A stretch of DNA of 64,000 nucleotides from Polynucleobacter paneuropaeus (GTDB lineage Bacteria; Pseudomonadota; Gammaproteobacteria; Burkholderiales; Burkholderiaceae), in NCBI RefSeq assembly GCF_003261235.1, contig NZ_CP030085.1, forward strand, positions 1 to 64,000, read 5' to 3'. Of this stretch, positions 46,401 to 55,140 are shown one piece after another (position 1 is the first letter of the stretch; every line of letters begins with the position of its first letter). The position numbers and the translations under genes are program-made. Below the pieces are notes generated by a model. It was not told the origin of the DNA. It ran no database searches and saw only the letters and a list, made by a program, of their open reading frames with translations.

Positions 46401-47506
46401 GCAAGATCGATAAGGCTTATCTAGCAGACTTGGACAAATACCATTGGTTTGATATTCGTCCAGCGGATGAGGATGTTGCTTCTCAAGTTGAGGCAATTAA
46501 ATCGTCTATTGAAGCTAAGCGCAAACAATTTGATGAGGCTTTTGAAGAGAAGCGCACCAAGTTGACTCAAGGCGATGATCTCCAGCCTGGCGTAACCAAG
46601 ATGGTCAAGGTGTATTTGGCTGTTAAGCGTCGTTTACAGCCTGGCGATAAGATGGCCGGCCGTCACGGTAATAAAGGCGTGGTTTCAAAAATCGCTCCTG
46701 CCGAAGATATGCCATTTATGGCTGACGGACGTCCCGTCGATATCGTTTTGAATCCATTGGGCGTTCCTTCTCGTATGAACGTAGGTCAGATTTTGGAAAC
46801 CCACTTAGGTTGGGCGGCCCAAGGTATTGGTAAGCGTATTGACGAGATGGTTCGTGAACACGCTAAGCAAGCTGAATTGCGTAAGTTTATGAAGCAGCTC
46901 TATAACGAAACTGGTCGTCATGAAGATATCGACGGATTCACTGATGAGCAAATTACTGCATTGGCTGAAAATTTACGCCAAGGTTTGCCATTTGCTACGC
47001 CAGTATTTGATGGTGCTACTGAAGCAGAGATCGCCAGAATGTTGGAGTTAGCTTATCCACAAGATGTCGCTACTGCATTGCAGATGACCCCATCACGTCA
47101 ACAGATGATTCTGCGCGACGGTCGTACAGGCGATCAGTTTGAACGCCCTGTAACAGTTGGCGTTATGCACGTCTTGAAACTCCACCATTTGGTCGACGAC
47201 AAGATGCATGCCCGTTCAACCGGACCATACTCTTTGGTGACACAACAGCCATTGGGCGGTAAAGCCCAGTTTGGTGGTCAGCGCTTTGGTGAGATGGAAG
47301 TTTGGGCTCTCGAGGCATACGGCGCTTCTTACGTTCTGCAGGAAATGCTGACCGTGAAGTCCGATGATGTCACCGGCCGTACCAAAGTTTACGAAAACAT
47401 CGTCAAGGGCGAGCACACAATTGATGCTGGCATGCCCGAATCCTTCAACGTATTGGTAAAAGAAATTCGTTCGTTGGGTATTGACATTGACATGGAGCGC
47501 AACTGA
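43406..47506 (+). CDS. rpoB: DNA-directed RNA polymerase subunit beta
   Basis: RpoB forms one side of the polymerase cleft. The product is 1366 aa from ATG 43406 ([18 protein letters not shown]), which matches the family N-terminus; an open extension to 43349 is rejected. The rifampicin region reads [20 protein letters not shown] and [10 protein letters not shown], a rifampicin-sensitive wild-type pattern. The C-terminus has [12 protein letters not shown] and the switch region near [21 protein letters not shown]. A CGGAG Shine-Dalgarno at 43396-43400 precedes it. Confidence 0.97.
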   Translation: [1366 protein letters not shown]

Positions 47507-47507
47507 T

Positions 47508-50500
47508 ATGAAAGCATTGCTCGATTTATTTAAGCAAACCCAGGGTGAAGAGCAATTTGATGTCATCAAAATTGGCCTCGCATCTCCTGAAAAAATCCGC
47601 TCATGGTCTTTTGGTGAAGTACGCAAGCCAGAAACGATTAACTATCGGACTTTTAAACCTGAGCGTGATGGTCTTTTCTGTGCCAAGATTTTTGGACCAA
47701 CCAAAGACTACGAGTGTCTATGCGGTAAGTACAAACGCTTAAAGTTCCGCGGTGTTATCTGCGAGAAGTGCGGCGTAGAAGTTACTCTTGCTAAGGTGCG
47801 TCGTGAGCGAATGGGCCACATTGAGCTGGCAGCGCCTGTAGCGCATATCTGGTTCTTGAAGTCCTTGCCATCCCGCTTGGGTATGGTTTTGGATATGACC
47901 TTGCGGGATATTGAGCGCGTTCTGTACTTTGAAGCTTATGTAGTTGTGGATGCAGGCATGACTCCTGAAGGCGCAATGAAGCGCGGTCAGATCATGTCTG
48001 AAGATGAGTACATTGCCAAAACTGAAGAGTATGGTGATGGTGCTTTCACAGCCATCATGGGCGCCGAAGGTATCCGTGAACTGCTTCGTTCGATCGACAT
48101 CAATCGCGAAGTGGAAACAATTCGCGCTGAGCTCAAAGCGACTGGTAGCGATGCCAAGATCAAGAAATATGCCAAGCGCTTAAAAGTGCTCGAGGCATTC
48201 CAGACTTCAGGCATTAAGCCTGACTGGATGATCATGGAAGTATTGCCAGTATTGCCGCCTGAATTGCGCCCATTAGTGCCGTTGGATGGTGGTCGCTTTG
48301 CTACTTCCGACTTGAACGACCTCTATCGTCGTGTAATCAACCGTAACAACCGTTTGAAGCGTTTGTTGGAGTTGCGTGCACCAGAGATCATCGTTCGTAA
48401 CGAAAAACGCATGCTGCAAGAAGCGGTTGACTCATTGCTCGACAACGGTCGTCGTGGCAAGGCTATGACTGGCGCTAACAAGCGTCCTCTGAAGTCCTTG
48501 GCTGAGATGATTAAAGGTAAGAGTGGTCGTTTCCGTCAAAACTTGTTGGGTAAACGCGTTGACTACTCTGGTCGTTCAGTCATCGTGGTTGGCCCTACAT
48601 TGAAATTACATCAGTGCGGCTTACCAAAATTGATGGCCTTGGAATTATTCAAGCCCTTCATTTTCAACAAGCTTGAAACTTTAGGAATTGCAACCACCAT
48701 TAAGGCTGCAAAGAAAGAAGTTGAGAGCCAGACGCCAATCGTTTGGGATATTCTCGAAGAAGTGATTCGTGAGCATCCAATTATGCTCAACCGTGCGCCT
48801 ACATTGCACCGTCTTGGCATTCAGGCTTTCGAGCCAATGCTGATTGAAGGCAAAGCAATCCAATTGCACCCATTGGTCTGCGCAGCATTTAACGCCGACT
48901 TTGACGGTGACCAAATGGCGGTTCACGTGCCTTTATCGCTCGAAGCGCAAATGGAAGCACGCACTTTGATGTTGGCTTCAAATAACGTCTTGTTCCCAGC
49001 GAACGGCGAACCATCCATTGTTCCTTCACAGGACGTAGTTTTGGGCCTCTATTACGCGACTCGAGACAAGATCAACGGTAAGGGCGAAGGCATGGTTTTT
49101 GCCAACATCACTGAGGTAGTGCGCGCATATGAGGCTCGTGAAGTTGAATTAGCTTCCCGCGTTGCCGTGCGTATTACTGAGTTTGAGATCGTAGATAAGA
49201 AAGCAGAAGGCGATGCCCGTTTTGCTGAAAAAACGAAGATCTATCAAACTTCTGTTGGCCGCGCCATTTTGTCGGAGATTTTGCCTAAGGGTATGTCTTT
49301 CGAGGAAATCAATAAGCCTTTGAAGAAAAAAGAAATCTCACGTTTGATCAACACTTCATTCCGTAAGTGTGGTCTGCGCGAGACAGTGATTTTTGCTGAC
49401 CGCCTCTTGCAGTCTGGTTTCCGTTTGGCAACAAATGCCGGTATCTCGGTTGCGATCGACGATATGCTGATTCCAACTTCCAAAGAGCGCATCATCACCG
49501 AAGCTTCTACCAAGGTAAAAGAGTATGACAAGCAGTTCATGTCAGGTCTCGTAACCAATCAAGAGCGTTATAACAACGTGGTTGATATTTGGGGTGCTGC
49601 TGGTGACCAAGTTGGCAAAGCGATGATGGACGAGTTATCACACGTTGATGTACTCGACCGCAACGGCAAAACTGTGCGTCAAGAATCGTTCAATTCTATT
49701 TATATGATGGCTGATTCTGGCGCGCGTGGATCTGCGGCGCAGATTCGTCAGTTGGCTGGTATGCGTGGTTTGATGGCAAAGCCAGATGGCTCCATCATTG
49801 AAACTCCAATTACTGCGAACTTCCGTGAAGGTTTGAATGTGTTGCAGTACTTCATCTCAACCCATGGTGCTCGTAAAGGCTTGGCTGATACAGCATTGAA
49901 GACAGCGAACTCAGGTTACTTAACACGTCGTTTGTGTGACGTTACTCAAGATCTCGTGGTGATCGAAGATGATTGTGGCGCAACAAGCGGCGTAACCATG
50001 AAGGCATTGGTTGAAGGCGGCGAAATTATTGAAGCATTGCGTGACCGTATTTTGGGCCGTGTATGTATCGGTGATATTTTGCATCCAGATACTCAAGAAG
50101 TTATCGTGCCTAACGACACCTTGCTCGATGAAGATCATGTTGATCAAATCGTTGCGCTCGGTATCGACGAAGTTAAAGTTCGCACTGTTCTATCTTGCTT
50201 AACTCGCTTTGGTTTATGCGCGAAGTGCTACGGACGTGACTTAGGTCGCGGTGGTTTGGTCAACGTTGGCGAGGCGGTAGGTGTAATTGCTGCTCAATCC
50301 ATCGGTGAGCCAGGCACCCAGTTGACCATGCGTACCTTCCACATTGGTGGCGCAGCATCACGCGCTTTAGTTGCAAGCAATATTGAAGCCAAATCCAATG
50401 GTTCATTGAAGTTCTCTAGCACGATGCGGGTTGTGAAGAATGCGAAAGGTGAGCAGATCGTGATTTCACGTTCTGGCGAAGCCTTGATCATGGATGACAA

Positions 50501-51770
50501 CGGTCGTGAGCGTGAGCGTCATAAAGTCCCTTACGGCGCAACCCTCTCCTTAAAAGAAGGTGCAGCAGTCAAGGCTGGCGCAAGCTTGGCAACCTGGGAT
50601 CCATTAACTCGTCCGATTATTTCTGAATACGCTGGTGTTGCTCGCTTTGACAATGTCGAAGAAGGCGTGACCGTTGCTAAGCAGGTTGACGACGTTACTG
50701 GACTCTCTACTTTGGTCGTTATTGATGGTAAGCGCCGCAGTGCTGCAAGTAAAGGGGTTCGCCCAATGATTAACTTGGTTGATGAGAAAGGCAATGAAGT
50801 GATGATTGCTGGTACTGATCACCCTGTAAACATTGGCTTGCAAGTCGGCGCTTTAATTACCGTTAAAGATGGCCAAAAAGTTGAGGTCGGTGAAGTCTTG
50901 GCTCGTATTCCAATCGAATCCCAAAAGACTCGCGACATTACGGGTGGTTTGCCACGCGTTGCAGAATTGTTCGAAGCACGTTCACCAAAAGATGCAGCAG
51001 TCTTGGCGAAAGTGACCGGAACTGTTTCCTTCGGCAAAGAAACCAAAGGTAAACAACGCTTGGTGATTACCGATATGGATGGTGAAGCAAATGAATTCTT
51101 GATTCCTAAAGAGAAACAAGTGCTTGTTCATGACGGCCAAGTTGTGAATAAGGGCGAGATGATTGTGGAAGGCCCTGCTGATCCACACGATATCTTGACG
51201 CTCAAAGGTATTGAAGAGTTAGCCATCTACATCGTTGATGAAGTTCAAGACGTTTATCGTCTCCAAGGTGTGAAGATTAATGACAAGCACATTGAAGTTA
51301 TCGTGCGTCAGATGTTACGTCGTGTTCAGGTAACTGATCCAGGCGATACATCCTTCATCCCTGGCGAGCAGGTTGAGCGTTCAAAACTCTATGATGAGAA
51401 TGATCGTGTGATTGCTGAAGGTAAGCGTCCAGCGCTGTTCGATAACGTGTTGCTTGGAATTACTAAGGCATCCTTGTCGACCGACAGCTTCATTTCAGCG
51501 GCTTCTTTCCAAGAAACCACCCGTGTATTGACCGAAGCTGCAATTATGGGCAAGACCGATACACTTCGTGGTCTTAAGGAAAACGTCATTATTGGTCGCT
51601 TGATTCCTGCTGGAACTGGCTTGTCTTATCGCCGTGCCCGCAAAGTCAGAGAGCAATTTGAGCGCGATCGTGCTCAGATGATTGCCGCCGAAGAGCAAGC
51701 AATGGCCGATATGCCAATAGAAATAGAGGCTGAAGTCGTTGCTCCTGCTGGGGAGGCTGATCCTAGCTAA
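47508..51770 (+). CDS. rpoC: DNA-directed RNA polymerase subunit beta'
   Basis: RpoC carries the catalytic magnesium site. The product is 1420 aa from ATG 47508, one base after the rpoB stop. The N-terminal zinc cluster is CLCGKYKRLKFRGVICEKCG, the catalytic motif is NADFDGDQMAVH, and a second zinc cluster lies in the segment from CGATSG to CAKCYGRDLGRG. The bridge-helix region and trigger loop (MRTFHIGGAA) are intact. It ends the operon; a 177-bp gap with a promoter follows. Confidence 0.98.
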   Translation: MKALLDLFKQTQGEEQFDVIKIGLASPEKIRSWSFGEVRKPETINYRTFKPERDGLFCAKIFGPTKDYECLCGKYKRLKFRGVICEKCGVEVTLAKVRRERMGHIELAAPVAHIWFLKSLPSRLGMVLDMTLRDIERVLYFEAYVVVDAGMTPEGAMKRGQIMSEDEYIAKTEEYGDGAFTAIMGAEGIRELLRSIDINREVETIRAELKATGSDAKIKKYAKRLKVLEAFQTSGIKPDWMIMEVLPVLPPELRPLVPLDGGRFATSDLNDLYRRVINRNNRLKRLLELRAPEIIVRNEKRMLQEAVDSLLDNGRRGKAMTGANKRPLKSLAEMIKGKSGRFRQNLLGKRVDYSGRSVIVVGPTLKLHQCGLPKLMALELFKPFIFNKLETLGIATTIKAAKKEVESQTPIVWDILEEVIREHPIMLNRAPTLHRLGIQAFEPMLIEGKAIQLHPLVCAAFNADFDGDQMAVHVPLSLEAQMEARTLMLASNNVLFPANGEPSIVPSQDVVLGLYYATRDKINGKGEGMVFANITEVVRAYEAREVELASRVAVRITEFEIVDKKAEGDARFAEKTKIYQTSVGRAILSEILPKGMSFEEINKPLKKKEISRLINTSFRKCGLRETVIFADRLLQSGFRLATNAGISVAIDDMLIPTSKERIITEASTKVKEYDKQFMSGLVTNQERYNNVVDIWGAAGDQVGKAMMDELSHVDVLDRNGKTVRQESFNSIYMMADSGARGSAAQIRQLAGMRGLMAKPDGSIIETPITANFREGLNVLQYFISTHGARKGLADTALKTANSGYLTRRLCDVTQDLVVIEDDCGATSGVTMKALVEGGEIIEALRDRILGRVCIGDILHPDTQEVIVPNDTLLDEDHVDQIVALGIDEVKVRTVLSCLTRFGLCAKCYGRDLGRGGLVNVGEAVGVIAAQSIGEPGTQLTMRTFHIGGAASRALVASNIEAKSNGSLKFSSTMRVVKNAKGEQIVISRSGEALIMDDNGRERERHKVPYGATLSLKEGAAVKAGASLATWDPLTRPIISEYAGVARFDNVEEGVTVAKQVDDVTGLSTLVVIDGKRRSAASKGVRPMINLVDEKGNEVMIAGTDHPVNIGLQVGALITVKDGQKVEVGEVLARIPIESQKTRDITGGLPRVAELFEARSPKDAAVLAKVTGTVSFGKETKGKQRLVITDMDGEANEFLIPKEKQVLVHDGQVVNKGEMIVEGPADPHDILTLKGIEELAIYIVDEVQDVYRLQGVKINDKHIEVIVRQMLRRVQVTDPGDTSFIPGEQVERSKLYDENDRVIAEGKRPALFDNVLLGITKASLSTDSFISAASFQETTRVLTEAAIMGKTDTLRGLKENVIIGRLIPAGTGLSYRRARKVREQFERDRAQMIAAEEQAMADMPIEIEAEVVAPAGEADPS

Positions 51771-51813
51771 TTTGGTTTTTTAGCCATTAAATGGCCAGTT
51801 CTTTCCTATTTGG

Positions 51814-51842
51814 TTGACGGGAAAGGCTGGCCAAGCTAGAAT
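51814..51842 (+). promoter_or_regulatory. Promoter of the str operon
   Basis: TTGACG (51814-51819), 17-bp spacer and TAGAAT (51837-51842) lie between rpoC and rpsL. Transcription would begin near 51849, giving a leader of about 100 nt. Confidence 0.75.
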
Positions 51843-51947
51843 GCTGAGTTCTACTGATTCAGAAGAAGGTCTTTTTGACCTAGAAATTATCTAAGTCATT
51901 GATTTTCTTGAAGAAAGCAACAAAGAAGTACTAACCGAGCTATTTTT

Positions 51948-52328
51948 ATGCCAACAATTAATCAATTATTACGTAAGCCAAGAACACGGCTGACCGTTAA
52001 AAGTAAGAGCCCTGCGCTGCAAAACAGTCCGCAGCGCCGTGGTGTATGCACACGTGTATATACAACGACCCCTAAAAAGCCAAACTCTGCGCTACGTAAA
52101 GTCGCCAAAGTTCGCTTAACCAATGGTTTTGAAGTGATTTCATACATTGGCGGTGAAGGGCATAACCTCCAGGAACACTCAGTAGTGTTAATCCGCGGTG
52201 GTCGTGTAAAGGATTTGCCAGGTGTGCGCTATCACATCGTTCGTGGATCTTTGGACTTGCAGGGTGTTAAAGACCGTAAGCAAGCCCGTTCCAAGTATGG
52301 TGCTAAGCGCGCTAAAAAGGCTGCTTAA
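51948..52328 (+). CDS. rpsL: 30S ribosomal protein S12
   Basis: S12 is at the decoding site and controls accuracy. The 126-aa product has the conserved TPKKPNSALRKVAKVRLTNG and the loop VKDLPGVRYHIVRG. Lys43 and Lys88, the positions classically altered in streptomycin-resistant mutants, are both lysine, so this is the sensitive-type sequence. It opens the rpsL-rpsG-fusA-tuf group. Confidence 0.98.
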   Translation: MPTINQLLRKPRTRLTVKSKSPALQNSPQRRGVCTRVYTTTPKKPNSALRKVAKVRLTNGFEVISYIGGEGHNLQEHSVVLIRGGRVKDLPGVRYHIVRGSLDLQGVKDRKQARSKYGAKRAKKAA

Positions 52329-52489
52329 TTAGCAGTTTTAAGAATTCGCAGTAAGAAGTAAGTCAATTTTGTCGGACTTAAAAGGCAAGTAAGTGGTTGC
52401 TCCGTTTAGAGCTGAAGTTTTCTAAATAGTAGGGCAACTGGAGCGGGCGATCAATTTTGGTTGCCCCCAACTGAACTGAAGGAGTAGTT
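52329..52489 (+). promoter_or_regulatory. rpsL-rpsG intercistronic region, candidate S7 control site
   Basis: A 161-bp gap. TTTAGA (52405-52410) pairs with TCTAAA (52421-52426) inside an outer GTTGC (52396-52400)/GCAAC (52434-52438) pairing, giving a nested stem. In E. coli the S12-S7 gap is where S7 binds to repress its operon; the same role here is inferred. Confidence 0.45.
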
Positions 52490-52960
52490 ATGCCACGTCG
52501 TCGTGAAGTTCCCAAACGGGAAATCTTGCCTGATCCAAAATTCGGCAATGTAGAAGTCGCTAAATTCATGAACGTCCTCATGTTGGACGGCAAGAAATCG
52601 GTTGCAGAGCGTATCGTTTATGGTGCCTTTGATCACATCGAGAAAAAAGCAAATAAAGAACCACTCGAAATTTTTTCAACAGCCATGGGCAACGTTAAGC
52701 CAATGGTTGAGGTGAAGAGCCGTCGTGTTGGGGGCGCAAACTATCAAGTTCCTGTTGAAGTTCGTCCATCACGCCGTTCTGCTTTGGCAATGCGCTGGGT
52801 GCGTGAAGCCGCTAAGAAGCGCGGTGAAAAATCCATGGCTCAACGTTTGGCCAACGAATTATTAGAAGCTGCTGAAGGTCGTGGCGGCGCTATGAAGAAG
52901 CGTGAAGAAGTTCACCGTATGGCTGAAGCTAATAAAGCTTTCTCACATTTCCGCTTCTAA
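52490..52960 (+). CDS. rpsG: 30S ribosomal protein S7
   Basis: S7 nucleates assembly of the 30S head. The 156-aa product starts MPRRREVPKREILPDPKFGN and has the conserved GGANYQVPVEVRPSRRSALA and the C-terminal KREEVHRMAEANKAFSHFRF. This is the typical short bacterial form. An AAGGAG Shine-Dalgarno at 52479-52484 supports the start. It is 27 bp upstream of fusA. Confidence 0.98.
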   Translation: MPRRREVPKREILPDPKFGNVEVAKFMNVLMLDGKKSVAERIVYGAFDHIEKKANKEPLEIFSTAMGNVKPMVEVKSRRVGGANYQVPVEVRPSRRSALAMRWVREAAKKRGEKSMAQRLANELLEAAEGRGGAMKKREEVHRMAEANKAFSHFRF

Positions 52961-52987
52961 CCCATTAGTAAAGAAAAGGTATAAACA

Positions 52988-55090
52988 GTGGCACGCAAAA
53001 CCCCCATCGACAGATATCGCAATATTGGTATTTCTGCGCACATTGACGCAGGTAAGACCACAACTACAGAACGTGTTTTGTTCTACACCGGTGTTAATCA
53101 CAAAATCGGTGAAGTGCATGATGGCGCAGCTACTATGGATTGGATGGAGCAAGAGCAAGAGCGTGGTATCACGATTACTTCTGCTGCTACCACCACCTTC
53201 TGGAAGGGTATGGCAGGCAACATGCCAGAGCACCGTATCAATATTATTGATACCCCAGGACACGTAGACTTCACCATTGAGGTTGAGCGTTCAATGCGCG
53301 TTCTCGATGGTGCATGTATGGTGTATTGCGCAGTAGGTGGCGTTCAGCCACAATCCGAAACTGTTTGGCGTCAAGCAAATAAGTACCAAGTTCCCCGTTT
53401 GGCTTTTGTAAACAAGATGGACCGTACTGGTGCGAACTTCTTCAAGGTCTATGACCAAATGAAGGCTCGTCTCAAAGCAAATCCAATCTTGATTCAAATC
53501 CCCATTGGTGCTGAAGAAAACTTTAAAGGCGTTGTTGACTTGGTCAAAATGAAAGCCGTCTATTGGGATGAGGCTTCACAAGGTACTAAGTTCACCTACG
53601 AAGACATCCCTGCAGAGTTGCAAGCTTCGGCAGAAGAGTGGCGCGAGAAGATGCTCGAAGCTGCTGCGGAGAGCTCTGAAGAATTGATGGAAAAATATCT
53701 CGGCGGCGAAGGCTTGACCGAAGAGGAAATTAAGGGCGCATTACGTCAACGCACTATTGCTAATGAAATCGTTCCAATGTTGTGTGGAACTGCATTTAAG
53801 AACAAAGGTGTTCAGGCAATGTTAGATGCAGTAGTTGAATTGCTGCCATCTCCATTGGACGTACCTCCAGTTCCTTGCGAATTAGAAGATGGCACACCTG
53901 CCACTCGCGAAGCATCTGATAGCGCAAAGTTTTCTGCACTAGCATTTAAGATCATGACTGACCCATTCGTTGGCCAGCTCATCTTCTTCCGTGTTTACTC
54001 AGGCGTAATGAAGTCTGGCGACACCATCTACAACCCAATTAAGGGCAAGAAAGAGCGTGTTGGTCGTTTGTTACAGATGCATGCAAACCAACGCGAAGAA
54101 ATCAAAGAAGTGTATGCCGGTGATATTGCCGCAGCAGTTGGTCTGAAAGACGCAACTACAGGCGAAACATTGTGTGATCCAGATAGCATCGTGATTTTGG
54201 AGCGCATGGTATTCCCAGAGCCAGTGATCTCTCAAGCTGTTGAGCCAAAGACCAAAGCTGACCAAGAAAAAATGGGCTTAGCTTTAAATCGTTTGGCGCA
54301 AGAAGATCCTTCTTTCCGCGTCAAGACTGATGAAGAATCTGGTCAAACCATTATTTCTGGAATGGGCGAGCTCCACTTAGAAATTTTGGTTGATCGCATG
54401 AAGCGTGAATTTGGTGTTGAAGCAACTGTTGGTAAGCCACAAGTTGCCTATCGCGAAACTATTCGTAAGATTTGTGAAGAGATCGAAGGTAAATTTGTTA
54501 AGCAGTCTGGTGGTCGTGGTCAGTATGGGCACGTGGTATTGAAGCTTGAGCCACAAGCACCAGGCAAAGGTTTTGAATTCGTTGACGCTATCAAGGGCGG
54601 TGTGGTTCCGCGTGAATACATTCCTGCAGTAGAAAAAGGCATCATTGAGACATTGAACTCCGGTATCTTGGCTGGCTATCCAGTTGTCGATATCAAAGCA
54701 ACCTTGTTCTTTGGTTCATACCATGATGTTGACTCTAATGAAAACGCATTTAAGATGGCGGGCTCAATGGCATTCAAAGATGGTATGCGTAAAGCATCTC
54801 CAGTCTTGCTCGAGCCAATGATGGCTGTAGAAGTAGAAACACCAGAAGATTTCATGGGTAACGTAATGGGTGACCTCTCATCACGTCGCGGTATTTTGCA
54901 AGGTATGGATGACATTCCAGGCGGCGGCAAGATCGTACGCGCTGAAGTGCCATTGGCTGAGATGTTTGGTTACTCAACTGGCTTGCGCTCGTTGACCCAA
55001 GGTCGTGCTACCTACACCATGGAATTTAAGCACTATTCCGAAGCACCCAAGAACGTTGCTGAAGCAGTTATGGCTGCTAAAGCGAAGTAA
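52988..55090 (+). CDS. fusA: Elongation factor G
   Basis: EF-G is the GTPase that drives translocation. The 700-aa product starts at GTG 52988. G1 is AHIDAGKT (17-24), switch II is DTPGHVDF, and G4 is NKMDRTGA. All five domains are represented by length and by the C-terminal block YSTGLRSLTQGRATYTMEF. It lies between rpsG and the second tuf copy. Confidence 0.98.
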   Translation: MARKTPIDRYRNIGISAHIDAGKTTTTERVLFYTGVNHKIGEVHDGAATMDWMEQEQERGITITSAATTTFWKGMAGNMPEHRINIIDTPGHVDFTIEVERSMRVLDGACMVYCAVGGVQPQSETVWRQANKYQVPRLAFVNKMDRTGANFFKVYDQMKARLKANPILIQIPIGAEENFKGVVDLVKMKAVYWDEASQGTKFTYEDIPAELQASAEEWREKMLEAAAESSEELMEKYLGGEGLTEEEIKGALRQRTIANEIVPMLCGTAFKNKGVQAMLDAVVELLPSPLDVPPVPCELEDGTPATREASDSAKFSALAFKIMTDPFVGQLIFFRVYSGVMKSGDTIYNPIKGKKERVGRLLQMHANQREEIKEVYAGDIAAAVGLKDATTGETLCDPDSIVILERMVFPEPVISQAVEPKTKADQEKMGLALNRLAQEDPSFRVKTDEESGQTIISGMGELHLEILVDRMKREFGVEATVGKPQVAYRETIRKICEEIEGKFVKQSGGRGQYGHVVLKLEPQAPGKGFEFVDAIKGGVVPREYIPAVEKGIIETLNSGILAGYPVVDIKATLFFGSYHDVDSNENAFKMAGSMAFKDGMRKASPVLLEPMMAVEVETPEDFMGNVMGDLSSRRGILQGMDDIPGGGKIVRAEVPLAEMFGYSTGLRSLTQGRATYTMEFKHYSEAPKNVAEAVMAAKAK

Positions 55091-55091
55091 T

Positions 55092-55100
55092 TTATCCACA
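55092..55100 (+). promoter_or_regulatory. Isolated consensus DnaA box
   Basis: TTATCCACA lies 2 bp after the fusA stop codon and before the second tuf copy. It is a perfect 9-mer but stands alone, so a regulatory role is uncertain and chance is possible. Confidence 0.35.
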
Positions 55101-55140
55101 TTAATTTTTGAATATTGACTAGCTAAGAAGGCAGACAAAA

